Below, piece after piece: positions 1 through 6,704 of a stretch of DNA of 15,771 bases. A model generated the notes under the pieces. It ran no database searches and had not been told where the DNA came from. It saw only the letters and a list, made by a program, of their open reading frames with translations. Origin of the DNA: an uncultured Clostridium sp. (GTDB lineage Bacteria; Bacillota; Clostridia; Lachnospirales; Lachnospiraceae). The first letter of the stretch is position 1. Each line of letters begins with the position of its first letter. Position numbers and translations under genes: made by a program. Location of the stretch: assembly GCA_958442925.1 (NCBI GenBank), contig CAUCIO010000037.1, forward strand, positions 1-15,771, read 5' to 3'.

Positions 1-74
1 TGTCAGATGTTTTCTGCAATACGTCTATTATGACATAAAAACGGACAGGGGACAAGAGCTTCTCGAAAGCTTCT

Positions 75-1100
75 CTACTCAGCCCAGTAGTTGACTGTCA
101 CTCCCAGGCCCTGCTCTCTGGCAGCCCGGTAAGCTCTCGTCACTACCGCCAGATCCTCGATGCCCATTCCCACTGCATTGAAATAGATAATCTCATCCTC
201 GTTTTCTCTTCCCGGCTTCTTTCCATTGATAATCTCTCCCAGATGAGCCGTAATATCCTCGTCCTTAATAAGGCCGTCCGCATACATCAGGGCCACTGTG
301 CTGATTTTTCTGTGCTTGATATTGTTCCAGGTATCCACTACAATTTTATCTGCCATCTGAACACAGTCGTAAGTAAATTCAAAATCCGCCATGTTTAACA
401 TGAGAGCTCCCTTTTTAATCCACTCTCCCTTTACAATCGGCTGGGAAGCCAGGGTGACTGTAGTAATGATATCGCTCTCTTTCACTGCATCCGGAAGTCC
501 CGCTTCTTCTACCGGAACAACCTGAATGCCAAACTGCGCTTTCATCTCCTCGGCAAACTGCTCTGATCTTTCCTTCACAATATCATAAATGTAGACCTTT
601 TCAATAGACGGACGTTCTATCAGAGATGCCTCCAGCTGTGTTCTGGACTGTGCTCCGGCTCCGCAGATCGTCATAACCGCCGCGTTTTTTCTGGCCAGAT
701 ATCTCACTGCCAGGCCTCCTGCTGCTCCAGTTCTCATAACGCTGATTTTCGTTCCATCGGATACAGCCAGCGGAAGCTTTGTGTCCGGATCATTTAAAAT
801 CACCGTCACACTGGCTCTGGGCAGTCCCTTTTTGTAGTTCATCGGACCGCTTCCAATCCATTTAATGCCTGCCATCTGGTACTCTCCTCCCAGGTAGGCG
901 CCCATGGCATTGATCCTTCCCAGCGTATTTTCATCCTCCACTGTCTTTCCCCACTTCATAACAGCCTTCTCCGGGTTAAGGGCTTCTCCGGAATCCAGTA
1001 AAGACAGCGCTCGCTCCACGTCATGAATGACTCCCTTCATATCATTTCCTGCCAGCTCGTTGACCAGTTTATCGTTCATAAAAAGAATATCATGCTTCAT
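75..1100 (-). CDS. Ornithine cyclodeaminase / mu-crystallin family oxidoreductase
   Basis: A cytosolic NAD(P)-dependent enzyme of the ornithine cyclodeaminase/mu-crystallin family, which also holds alanine dehydrogenases, ketimine reductases and opine-type synthases. At 341 residues it has the family's usual length. Visible are the substrate-side lysine in AGIKWIG (about K80), MRTGAAGG (about R123) matching the family's arginine motif, and the Rossmann loop CGAGAQSRTQ (about 146-155). Where true ornithine cyclodeaminases have a catalytic Asp (TVTAD-like), this protein reads ITTVTLAS (about 212-219), so ornithine deamination is doubtful and a dehydrogenase or imine reductase role fits better. 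I recall close clostridial relatives carrying the label 'tyramine oxidase subunit B'; I would not lean on it. Start: the first ATG (1106) is only 2 bases from AGGAGG (1109-1114), whereas the ATG at 1100 is 8 bases away and is preferred. It lies 76 bases downstream of the opine-dehydrogenase-like gene and is probably cotranscribed with it. Confidence 0.85.
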   Translation of the reverse strand: MKHDILFMNDKLVNELAGNDMKGVIHDVERALSLLDSGEALNPEKAVMKWGKTVEDENTLGRINAMGAYLGGEYQMAGIKWIGSGPMNYKKGLPRASVTVILNDPDTKLPLAVSDGTKISVMRTGAAGGLAVRYLARKNAAVMTICGAGAQSRTQLEASLIERPSIEKVYIYDIVKERSEQFAEEMKAQFGIQVVPVEEAGLPDAVKESDIITTVTLASQPIVKGEWIKKGALMLNMADFEFTYDCVQMADKIVVDTWNNIKHRKISTVALMYADGLIKDEDITAHLGEIINGKKPGRENEDEIIYFNAVGMGIEDLAVVTRAYRAAREQGLGVTVNYWAE

Positions 1101-1176
1101 AACCATATCCTCCTGCTTTATTTTCTTCTATTATTTACTTTCTTCTACTGTACCTTCTCCTGTACGCAGCATTCTC

Positions 1177-2364
1177 CTACCGTTTTGCATCTGTCCCGGC
1201 TAAATCAGCTATCTCACGTTTTCCGAAAAAGAAGGGCAGACGGCTTTTTCCAGAAAGCTCCATAGCCCGCTCACAGTTTTCCAGATAAGGATATCCGCTC
1301 CATTGTCCCAGTGTCTCGATCACCTGATCCATCAGAGGCGTCTTCACTCCTGCCATCTTAGCCAGGGTCCGGGTTACCAGAAGGCTGTAAGGTACGTCCT
1401 CTGTAATATACCTGGCCGAATAGTCTACCAGGAAGGTTCCTCTCTCCGTCCGTTTAACAGGAACCTGAATTCCCCGGTAGGCCTGGTTCGTGCGAAGCAT
1501 TGACGCCAGGGAGGTTTTGTCCTCTATCACATCCTCGTAGGAATCCAGCATCCACTCTCGCGGCGTCAGAATCCGCTCTGTCTCAATATCCGGCATCACA
1601 GCGCGAAATGCCTCTCCAGCCCTTCGAATTTCCTCTGACAGGCCTTCCAGGATCTGGGCTCCCTCCTCCGTCACTCCCTGATAAAACAGAGGGATCTCCC
1701 CTTCCCCGTACTCACGGAAGGGATCTTCCTTAAACAGCCCATACATAATGCCCGGATGAAAAATCTGGCCAATGTTTGCAAACGTAAGAGTAAGAGCAGA
1801 GCGAATTCGCTCAATCCTCATATTCAGCAGCTCCTCCAGCTGCCTGAAAAACAGATTGGAAAGCCCTGCAGGATAAGATGCTGCCTGAATCTTCTCCTTG
1901 ATTCCTTTAATATTGACTCTGGCGCCCATCTTCTCTTTCCTGCAAGACCAGGGCAGCGTCTGAAACGCAATCATATGAACCTCATTCCAGAAATGATCAA
2001 ATTCCAGTTCAATCATTCCCCTGCAAGGCATCACTGCAATCAGCGCCGAGCGGTTTACATGGCGTTTCAGACACCCTAACACCGTCTCATGAGCAAAAGC
2101 CGGAACAGTGACAAATACAAGATCCGCCTCTTTTAAAGCCTCCTCCGGATCGTCTGTAATCCGGCTGATGGCAAGTCCTCTCTCTTCCTTTCCCACAATC
2201 ACTGCATCCAAGCCCTGGTTCTCCTGGTAATTCTTTCTGAATTCTCTGATTTCCTCTTTCAACGGGCTGAAGATAGTTACCTCATGTCCCTGCCGGCTCA
2301 TCAGCGCCGCGCAGGCATGGGCTCCGTTCCCGCATCCGCATATGGTAATGTTAAGTCCTTCCAT
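1177..2364 (-). CDS. NAD/NADP octopine/nopaline dehydrogenase family protein
   Basis: A 395-residue member of the opine dehydrogenase family. These soluble enzymes reductively join an amino acid to a 2-oxo acid, or oxidise the resulting opine. The N-terminal Rossmann fold carries GCGNGAHACA (about 10-19), followed by a strand-helix segment ending in DLVFVTVPAFAH (81-92). The helical C-terminal domain has the family's IFHPG (about 201-205), whose His is the catalytic residue in characterised members, and RYITEDVPYSLL (about 318-329), matching the conserved EDVP motif. Both key motifs are intact, so I expect an active enzyme. The start is supported by AGGGAGG a few bases upstream. It is the first gene of a leftward pair with the cyclodeaminase-family gene and divergent from the RpiR regulator. 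No nicotianamine-synthase-like or metal-transport gene is nearby, which argues against a staphylopine-type metallophore cluster. The substrate is unknown. Confidence 0.88.
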   Translation of the reverse strand: MEGLNITICGCGNGAHACAALMSRQGHEVTIFSPLKEEIREFRKNYQENQGLDAVIVGKEERGLAISRITDDPEEALKEADLVFVTVPAFAHETVLGCLKRHVNRSALIAVMPCRGMIELEFDHFWNEVHMIAFQTLPWSCRKEKMGARVNIKGIKEKIQAASYPAGLSNLFFRQLEELLNMRIERIRSALTLTFANIGQIFHPGIMYGLFKEDPFREYGEGEIPLFYQGVTEEGAQILEGLSEEIRRAGEAFRAVMPDIETERILTPREWMLDSYEDVIEDKTSLASMLRTNQAYRGIQVPVKRTERGTFLVDYSARYITEDVPYSLLVTRTLAKMAGVKTPLMDQVIETLGQWSGYPYLENCERAMELSGKSRLPFFFGKREIADLAGTDAKR

Positions 2365-2400
2365 ATGGCGTCCTCCCTTTTCAGATAATTTTCACGTTCC

Positions 2401-2480
2401 AGAAATAATAATATAATTCTCTCTAATCAATATATAGCATAATATTATTTTTATTTCAATAGAAAAAAATATTTTTATTT
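2401..2480. promoter_or_regulatory. AT-rich candidate operator region of the RpiR regulator
   Basis: Three elements in this stretch recur at the symporter promoter. They are the block beginning AGAAATAATAATAT (2401-2414), the palindrome ATAATATTAT (2439-2448), and AAAAAAATATTTTTATTT (2463-2480), whose core AAAAATATTTTT is a perfect palindrome. RpiR-type regulators bind palindromic sites near the promoters they control. That these are its sites is inference from the shared elements and their positions. Confidence 0.45.
2431..2459 (-). promoter_or_regulatory. Promoter of the opine dehydrogenase / cyclodeaminase pair
   Basis: On the minus strand, TTGAAA (2459-2454), a 17-base spacer and TATATA (2436-2431) form a good sigma-A promoter, with TGC just before the -10 making it an extended -10. 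The palindrome ATAATATTAT (2439-2448) lies inside the spacer, where a bound repressor would block polymerase. Confidence 0.6.
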
Positions 2481-2510
2481 ATTTTTTCTTTCTTTTTTTC
2501 ATTCCTCCGC

Positions 2511-2516
2511 TATAAT
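2511..2516 (+). promoter_or_regulatory. -10 element of the RpiR regulator gene
   Basis: A perfect TATAAT lies 64 bases before the regulator's ATG. The expected -35 position is pyrimidine-rich and has no clear TTGACA match, so the promoter is weak or assisted. A nested imperfect inverted repeat follows in the leader (GACAGT 2527-2532 with ACTGTC 2554-2559, and AAAAC 2537-2541 with GTTTT 2547-2551). Confidence 0.4.
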
Positions 2517-2580
2517 AGAGGTGAAAGACAGTGCTCAAAACTTGTTGTTTTAAACTGTCAAAGATGGGAGATGAACAATA

Positions 2581-3435
2581 ATGAAAGAGTTATTTCAAAA
2601 AATTCAGCTGTCCTACAACAGTCTGTCTGCAGCCCAGAAGTCCGTAGCTTCTTATATATTGGAAAATTATAAGGAAATTCCTTTTCTCTCTGTCACCAGC
2701 CTGGCCAGGGAAATCGGAGTCAGCGAGACGACAATCATCAAATTTTGTATGCAGATGGGCTTTGACGGATATGGAAGCTTTAAAAAAATTCTCTCTGAGT
2801 ACGTACAGTCGGAAATGACTTCCTACAAAAAGTTAGAGCTTCAGGCCGAAGAAATTAAAAATGATTCCAATACGTTAGATCGGGTCTGCGCCTGTGAGAC
2901 AGCCAACATCACCCAGACTCTGAACAATCCGCTGAACCGGGCAAATTTTGAACCGTTTCTGGATTTAATTCAAAAAGCAGAGAACGTCTATATTCTGGGC
3001 TTCCGCTCCTCCGCTATTCTGGCTGAATACGCAGCCCTCTATCTGAGCCAGCAGAATATCAACGCCATTGCCGTGACGCCTGGTCTCGGAGCCTATGCGG
3101 ACACGCTCTGTAAAATCACACAGAAAGATTTGCTTGTAGCCATCAACTTTTCCCGCTATTCCAAGGAAGTAGTAAAGGCAGTAGAAATCGCAGCCAAGAA
3201 AAATGTTCCCTGCGTCCTGATTACAGACAGCCCTGCTAATCCTATCTACCCAAAAGTAGATTTAACCTTCTCCTGTGAGATGAAATCCTACTACTATGCC
3301 GCTTCCCACGTAGGCGGGCTGGCTCTTATCAACGCAGTATGTACTGCCCTTTCCCTCTCCCATATGGAGGAGACAAAGGAATATTTAAAAGAACTTGAAG
3401 ACTTATTCACAGAGTTTAACACTTTTTTCGTCTAG
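2581..3435 (+). CDS. MurR/RpiR family transcriptional regulator
   Basis: A 284-residue cytosolic DNA-binding regulator of typical family length. The N-terminal HTH_6 domain covers about residues 1-75. Its helix-turn-helix is about 38-60, with LAREIGVSETTIIKFC followed by the characteristic MGFDGYGSFK. A C-terminal SIS domain (about 125-260) senses a ligand, usually a phosphosugar; visible are YILGFRSSA (137-145), INFSRYSKE (188-196) and VLITDSPANPI (212-222). The start is preceded by GGGAG about 10 bases upstream. It sits between the leftward enzyme pair and the rightward symporter, with related AT-rich palindromes at both promoters, so I infer that it controls both. The SIS domain suggests a sugar-phosphate or amino-sugar-like effector, which is hard to square with purely amino-acid enzymes. 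A perfect intrinsic terminator follows, so the symporter has its own promoter. Confidence 0.93.
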   Translation: MKELFQKIQLSYNSLSAAQKSVASYILENYKEIPFLSVTSLAREIGVSETTIIKFCMQMGFDGYGSFKKILSEYVQSEMTSYKKLELQAEEIKNDSNTLDRVCACETANITQTLNNPLNRANFEPFLDLIQKAENVYILGFRSSAILAEYAALYLSQQNINAIAVTPGLGAYADTLCKITQKDLLVAINFSRYSKEVVKAVEIAAKKNVPCVLITDSPANPIYPKVDLTFSCEMKSYYYAASHVGGLALINAVCTALSLSHMEETKEYLKELEDLFTEFNTFFV

Positions 3436-3445
3436 CTGTGCCAGA

Positions 3446-3481
3446 TCCTCCTGCCATTTTTACAGGCAGGAGGAATTTTTT
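3446..3481 (+). terminator. Intrinsic terminator after the RpiR regulator
   Basis: A perfect 10-base stem, TCCTCCTGCC (3446-3455) and GGCAGGAGGA (3465-3474), has a 9-base loop and is followed by a run of six T. It lies 10 bases after the stop codon. Confidence 0.9.
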
Positions 3482-3525
3482 GTATAAAATGGCAGAATTT
3501 TCCATTCTTTTTCTATATTTTTCTG

Positions 3526-3554
3526 TTGACTTGATACCCGCAGTATGATAATAT
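3526..3554 (+). promoter_or_regulatory. Promoter of the sodium/glutamate-type symporter
   Basis: TTGACT (3526-3531), a 17-base spacer and TAATAT (3549-3554) form a good sigma-A promoter. The expected transcription start is close to 3561, where the shared AT-rich block begins. Confidence 0.6.
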
Positions 3555-3560
3555 CTGATT

Positions 3561-3607
3561 AGAAATAATAATATTATAATTCTTTCTCAAAAAAATATTT
3601 TTATTTT
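3561..3607. promoter_or_regulatory. AT-rich candidate operator at the symporter transcription start
   Basis: This stretch holds AGAAATAATAATAT (3561-3574), the palindrome ATAATATTAT (3568-3577) and AAAAAAATATTTTTATTT (3589-3606). The same three elements occur upstream of the opine-dehydrogenase gene. They start at about +1 of the predicted promoter, which suits a repressor. The assignment to the RpiR protein is inference. Confidence 0.45.
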
Positions 3608-3625
3608 CAAAAGGGAGGAATACAT

Positions 3626-5008
3626 ATGATACCCATTGAAAAAATATCCGGCGGTACGCTCAGCAATATCGTTCTCTATGTAGCGATAGTAGGGCTGCTT
3701 CTCGTTGTTGCATCATTGATCCGGCTCAAAGTGCCGCTTTTGAGAAAAGCCTTTATTCCTGCTTCTCTTTTAGCTGGAATCATCGGACTAATTTTGGGAC
3801 CGTATGTTTTGAAAATTATCCCTGCTGACATGATGTCGTCTATCGGATCCCTTCCCACTCCTATGATTACTGTTGTATTTGCTTCTATGCTTCTGGGAGT
3901 AGAAAAACAGGAATCCGGAAAAACGATGTTTCATGATGCTGCCGCCGGGCTCGGATGGCTTTGGTCAAACAGCTTTATGCAGTTCGGAGTTGGCTGTCTT
4001 CTGTGCGCGCTTTTCTTTTCCCCAGTACTGGGAGTTAATCCTCTATTCGGAGCTTTGTTTGAAATAGGCTTTGCAGGAGGACACGGAACCGCCAGCGGCA
4101 TGGCTACTGTCTTTCAGGATCCTGCCCTTCTCAACTGGCCAGACGGTGCAGATCTTGGTTTGACAACAGCGACCATCGGGCTTTTATGCGGAATCTTTGG
4201 CGGTATGATTGTCATTAATTACAGCGTTCGTAAAAAATATACAAAAATTATCACAGAACCTGCATCAGCTGATCAGGTAAACGAAATCTTTATAAAGGAA
4301 GAAAGAGAACCTGCCGCTTACCTCACTGTCAGTCAGGATGTCGTAGAACCATTTGCCTTCCATTTGGGAATTATCGGTATTGCTATTCTTATGGGACAAA
4401 TCATGGTATGGAGTTTTGGGAAAGTCTTTACGTACACTGGACTTCCTTTATTCCCTTTCGCCATGATTGGCGGTTGGATCCTGAACGCTATAATGCAGAG
4501 AACTCCTCTCCGCCATCTTTTAGATCGGAGAATTTTCCAGAGAATTCAGGGAATGGCTCTGGAAATTCTAGTTGTAGGAGCTATGGCTTCCATTAAAGTG
4601 CCAGTCGTTGCAGCTTACTGGCTTCCTCTTCTGGTTGGAAGTATTGTTATTATGGGATTTATGCTGTTCTGGCTCTTCTGGCTCAGCCCCCGAATTTTTA
4701 AGGAGTGCTGGTTTGAACAGGGAATCATCAGATATGGAGCTTTTGCTGGTGTAGCGGCTGTCGGATACATGCTTCTACGTACTGTAGACCCTAAAATGGA
4801 GACTGATGCAGGAACTATTTACGCTCTAGGCTGCCCGCTTATGAGTCCTTTTATCGGAGGCGGCCTTGTAACAACTGCGTATCCCTACATTATTAACAGC
4901 ATTGGCCCTCTTGCGGCTGGACTTATCTTCTGCGGTGCCTCAATAGCTGTACTGATTGTTCTCAGACTTACCTTATGGAATAAAAATCCACAGAAAGCTC
5001 AGCGTTAG
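3626..5008 (+). CDS. Sodium/glutamate symporter family (ESS) transporter
   Basis: A 460-residue polytopic inner-membrane protein of the ESS (GltS-like) family, sodium-coupled importers of glutamate. Hydrophobic segments run the whole length, starting with IVLYVAIVGLLLVVASLIRL (about 14-33) and the family-like 'FIPASLLAGIIGLILGP'. Two glycine-rich stretches, FEIGFAGGHGTASGMA (about 147-162) and the C-terminal GCPLMSPFIGGG, fit the pseudo-symmetric re-entrant loops of these carriers. The protein is longer than the roughly 400-residue E. coli GltS, mainly through a charged cytoplasmic loop at about 200-235. A strong GGGAGG lies 9 bases before the ATG. The neighbouring opine-dehydrogenase and cyclodeaminase family enzymes suggest that the cargo is glutamate or a related or N-substituted amino acid; the true substrate is unknown. 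Confidence 0.87.
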   Translation: MIPIEKISGGTLSNIVLYVAIVGLLLVVASLIRLKVPLLRKAFIPASLLAGIIGLILGPYVLKIIPADMMSSIGSLPTPMITVVFASMLLGVEKQESGKTMFHDAAAGLGWLWSNSFMQFGVGCLLCALFFSPVLGVNPLFGALFEIGFAGGHGTASGMATVFQDPALLNWPDGADLGLTTATIGLLCGIFGGMIVINYSVRKKYTKIITEPASADQVNEIFIKEEREPAAYLTVSQDVVEPFAFHLGIIGIAILMGQIMVWSFGKVFTYTGLPLFPFAMIGGWILNAIMQRTPLRHLLDRRIFQRIQGMALEILVVGAMASIKVPVVAAYWLPLLVGSIVIMGFMLFWLFWLSPRIFKECWFEQGIIRYGAFAGVAAVGYMLLRTVDPKMETDAGTIYALGCPLMSPFIGGGLVTTAYPYIINSIGPLAAGLIFCGASIAVLIVLRLTLWNKNPQKAQR

Positions 5009-5062
5009 ATGGGTATCTATTTCATAACTGTAAAAACAGTATACGATTCTAAATAATACAGA

Positions 5063-5098
5063 CAAAGGGCAAAGCCATTTCCTGGACTTTGCCCTTTG
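5063..5098. terminator. Hairpin between convergent symporter and MATE genes
   Basis: A perfect 12-base stem, CAAAGGGCAAAG (5063-5074) and CTTTGCCCTTTG (5087-5098), extends inward as CCA/TGG past a bulged base. It sits between two convergent stop codons and could serve both directions. Neither side has a clean T run, so termination efficiency is uncertain. Confidence 0.65.
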
Positions 5099-5128
5099 AA
5101 AATTAATAACATATTTCTTTTTTCATCT

Positions 5129-6496
5129 CTAGTTAATACTATGGTTCATATTTCTCTCCATCTTCCAGAAATACCAGAAGCCCGCAGCGTCAGCTAAGAA
5201 CCAGCCTGCAGGCACAGCCCACCAGATGCCCAGAAGTCCGATAGCCGGAATCGGGGACAACAGATATGCCAGAGCCACTCTCGTCCCCAGGGAAATGACA
5301 GTGAGAACCACAGATACCCCTGCCTGGCCAAGCCCCCGGTAGAGGCCATAGAGCAGAAACAGGCAGCCGATTCCCACATAGCAGGCTCCCTCTATATGAA
5401 GATACTGAACTCCTATTCTGATGATTTCCGTCTCCTCAGGACTGATGAAAATAGTCATAAGAGGTCCTGCAAAGCATACAATCACTGATGAAATCACGAG
5501 GCAGAACAGGCCGGAGCTTAATACGGCCGCTTTCAGGCCGGAGCGAATCCGTTTCGTTTTCCCAGCCCCCTGATTCTGGGCAATGAAAGTAGAAAAGGCG
5601 TTTCCAAAATCCTGCACCGGCATATAGGCAAAGGAGTCGATCTTCACCGCTGCCGCAAAAGCGGCCATTACAGTTACTCCGTAGCTGTTTACAAGCCCCT
5701 GCACCATGAGAATCCCGAAGTTCATCACAGACTGCTGAACGCAGGTTAAAATCGAGTATTTGGAAATCCTTTTCAGAATCATCTGATCCCGGTAAAAATG
5801 CCGTTTTTCCGGCAGAAGATGCGGCATTTTAATCCACACATAGAGGCCAATCCCCAAGGCAGACAGAAACTGTGCCAGAATGGTAGCCCAGGCCGCCCCT
5901 GCTGTCCCCATGTGAAATTTCAGAATAAATACCAGGTCTAAAACAATATTTCCAAGGGCTGAGACTGCCAGAAACAAAAGGGGAATCACAGAATTCCCCA
6001 GCGCCCGCAGCAGCGCGGCAAAATAATTATATATAAAGGTAAACATGAGGCCCATGAAAATAACCTGCAGATATTCTCTCGTCTCTGTCAAAATATCCAA
6101 GGGAATCTGAAGAATTCGTATCATGGGATCCAGAAAAACCAGAGAAAGAATCTCCACCAGAGCCGTCACCAGCCCGATAAAAAAGAAGGACTGGACAAAG
6201 CTGTTCTTCATCCGCTCTGTATCTCCCGCTCCGCAGAGCATGGAAAACAGCGCTCCGCTTCCCATGCAGAGCCCCAGAATCACAGAAGTAAGAAAAGTCA
6301 TCACCGTATAGGAGGATCCTACTGCCGCCAGAGCTCCAGATCCCAGAAACCGGCCTACAATCAGAGTATCCGCCACATTGTAAAACTGCTGCAGCAGATT
6401 TCCTGCAATGAGGGGCAGGGCGAACAGCCACATGGAACACGCCACCGGCCCCTCTGTCAGGTTCACACTTTTTCCGGCTGTCATTCTCTGTTTCAT
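5129..6496 (-). CDS. MATE family efflux transporter
   Basis: A 455-residue inner-membrane protein of the multidrug and toxic compound extrusion family, which exports drugs or metabolites in exchange for Na+ or H+. Length and the alternating hydrophobic pattern fit 12 membrane helices. The N-terminal half opens with LFALPLIAGNLLQQFYNVAD and TLIVGRFLGSGALAAVGSS (within about residues 28-64), a sequence very typical of Firmicute MATE pumps. The C-terminal half repeats the pattern around AAAVKIDSFAYMPVQDFGNA and FIAQNQGAGKTKR. An in-frame ATG lies four codons inside the chosen start, and the ribosome-binding site (AGGATGTGA) is weak, so the exact start is uncertain. It is transcribed alone, divergent from the diguanylate cyclase. 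The substrate is not predictable. Confidence 0.93.
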   Translation of the reverse strand: MKQRMTAGKSVNLTEGPVACSMWLFALPLIAGNLLQQFYNVADTLIVGRFLGSGALAAVGSSYTVMTFLTSVILGLCMGSGALFSMLCGAGDTERMKNSFVQSFFFIGLVTALVEILSLVFLDPMIRILQIPLDILTETREYLQVIFMGLMFTFIYNYFAALLRALGNSVIPLLFLAVSALGNIVLDLVFILKFHMGTAGAAWATILAQFLSALGIGLYVWIKMPHLLPEKRHFYRDQMILKRISKYSILTCVQQSVMNFGILMVQGLVNSYGVTVMAAFAAAVKIDSFAYMPVQDFGNAFSTFIAQNQGAGKTKRIRSGLKAAVLSSGLFCLVISSVIVCFAGPLMTIFISPEETEIIRIGVQYLHIEGACYVGIGCLFLLYGLYRGLGQAGVSVVLTVISLGTRVALAYLLSPIPAIGLLGIWWAVPAGWFLADAAGFWYFWKMERNMNHSIN

Positions 6497-6556
6497 TTTA
6501 TTTCACATCCTGTTCTTTGGCATTTTATGGCCCGCTTTACAGGGCGCACATTTTCT

Positions 6557-6585
6557 ATCATATCAGACTTTCCAATCAGTGTCAC
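6557..6585 (-). promoter_or_regulatory. Promoter of the MATE transporter gene
   Basis: On the minus strand, GTGACA (6585-6580), a 17-base spacer and TATGAT (6562-6557) with an extended TGA directly before the -10. This leaves a leader of about 50 bases. Confidence 0.6.
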
Positions 6586-6606
6586 CAGGATTTTAGATCT
6601 TCAGAC

Positions 6607-6635
6607 TGTTCAATTAAATGCCTTTATTGTATAAT
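6607..6635 (+). promoter_or_regulatory. Promoter of the diguanylate cyclase gene
   Basis: A perfect TATAAT (6630-6635) is preceded at 17 bases by a weak -35, TGTTCA (6607-6612). The -10 lies 69 bases before the ATG. Confidence 0.5.
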
Positions 6636-6656
6636 AATAAATGACTTATTTTGTCA

Positions 6657-6691
6657 TCCTGGCTTTGCACTGGGAATCAAAGCCTGCAGGA
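6657..6691 (+). promoter_or_regulatory. Leader hairpin touching the Shine-Dalgarno of the GGDEF gene
   Basis: GGCTTTG (6661-6667) pairs perfectly with CAAAGCC (6678-6684). The stem can extend past a TGC bulge through TCCT (6657-6660) with AGGA (6688-6691), which is part of the AGGAGG ribosome-binding site (6688-6693). If it folds, it would partly hide the site and reduce translation. A regulatory role is inference. Confidence 0.35.
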
Positions 6692-6704
6692 GGGAATAGG
6701 ATAG

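Noticed and set aside
1..74. Possible terminator after the cyclodeaminase-family gene (AGCTT/AAGCT near 57-76)
   Set aside because: Only a 5-base stem without a following T run; I see nothing supportable in this stretch.
6027..6440. 137-codon open frame on the minus strand inside the MATE gene
   Set aside because: Same strand, different frame, fully inside the MATE coding sequence; product is Ser/Arg/Gly-rich with no domain.
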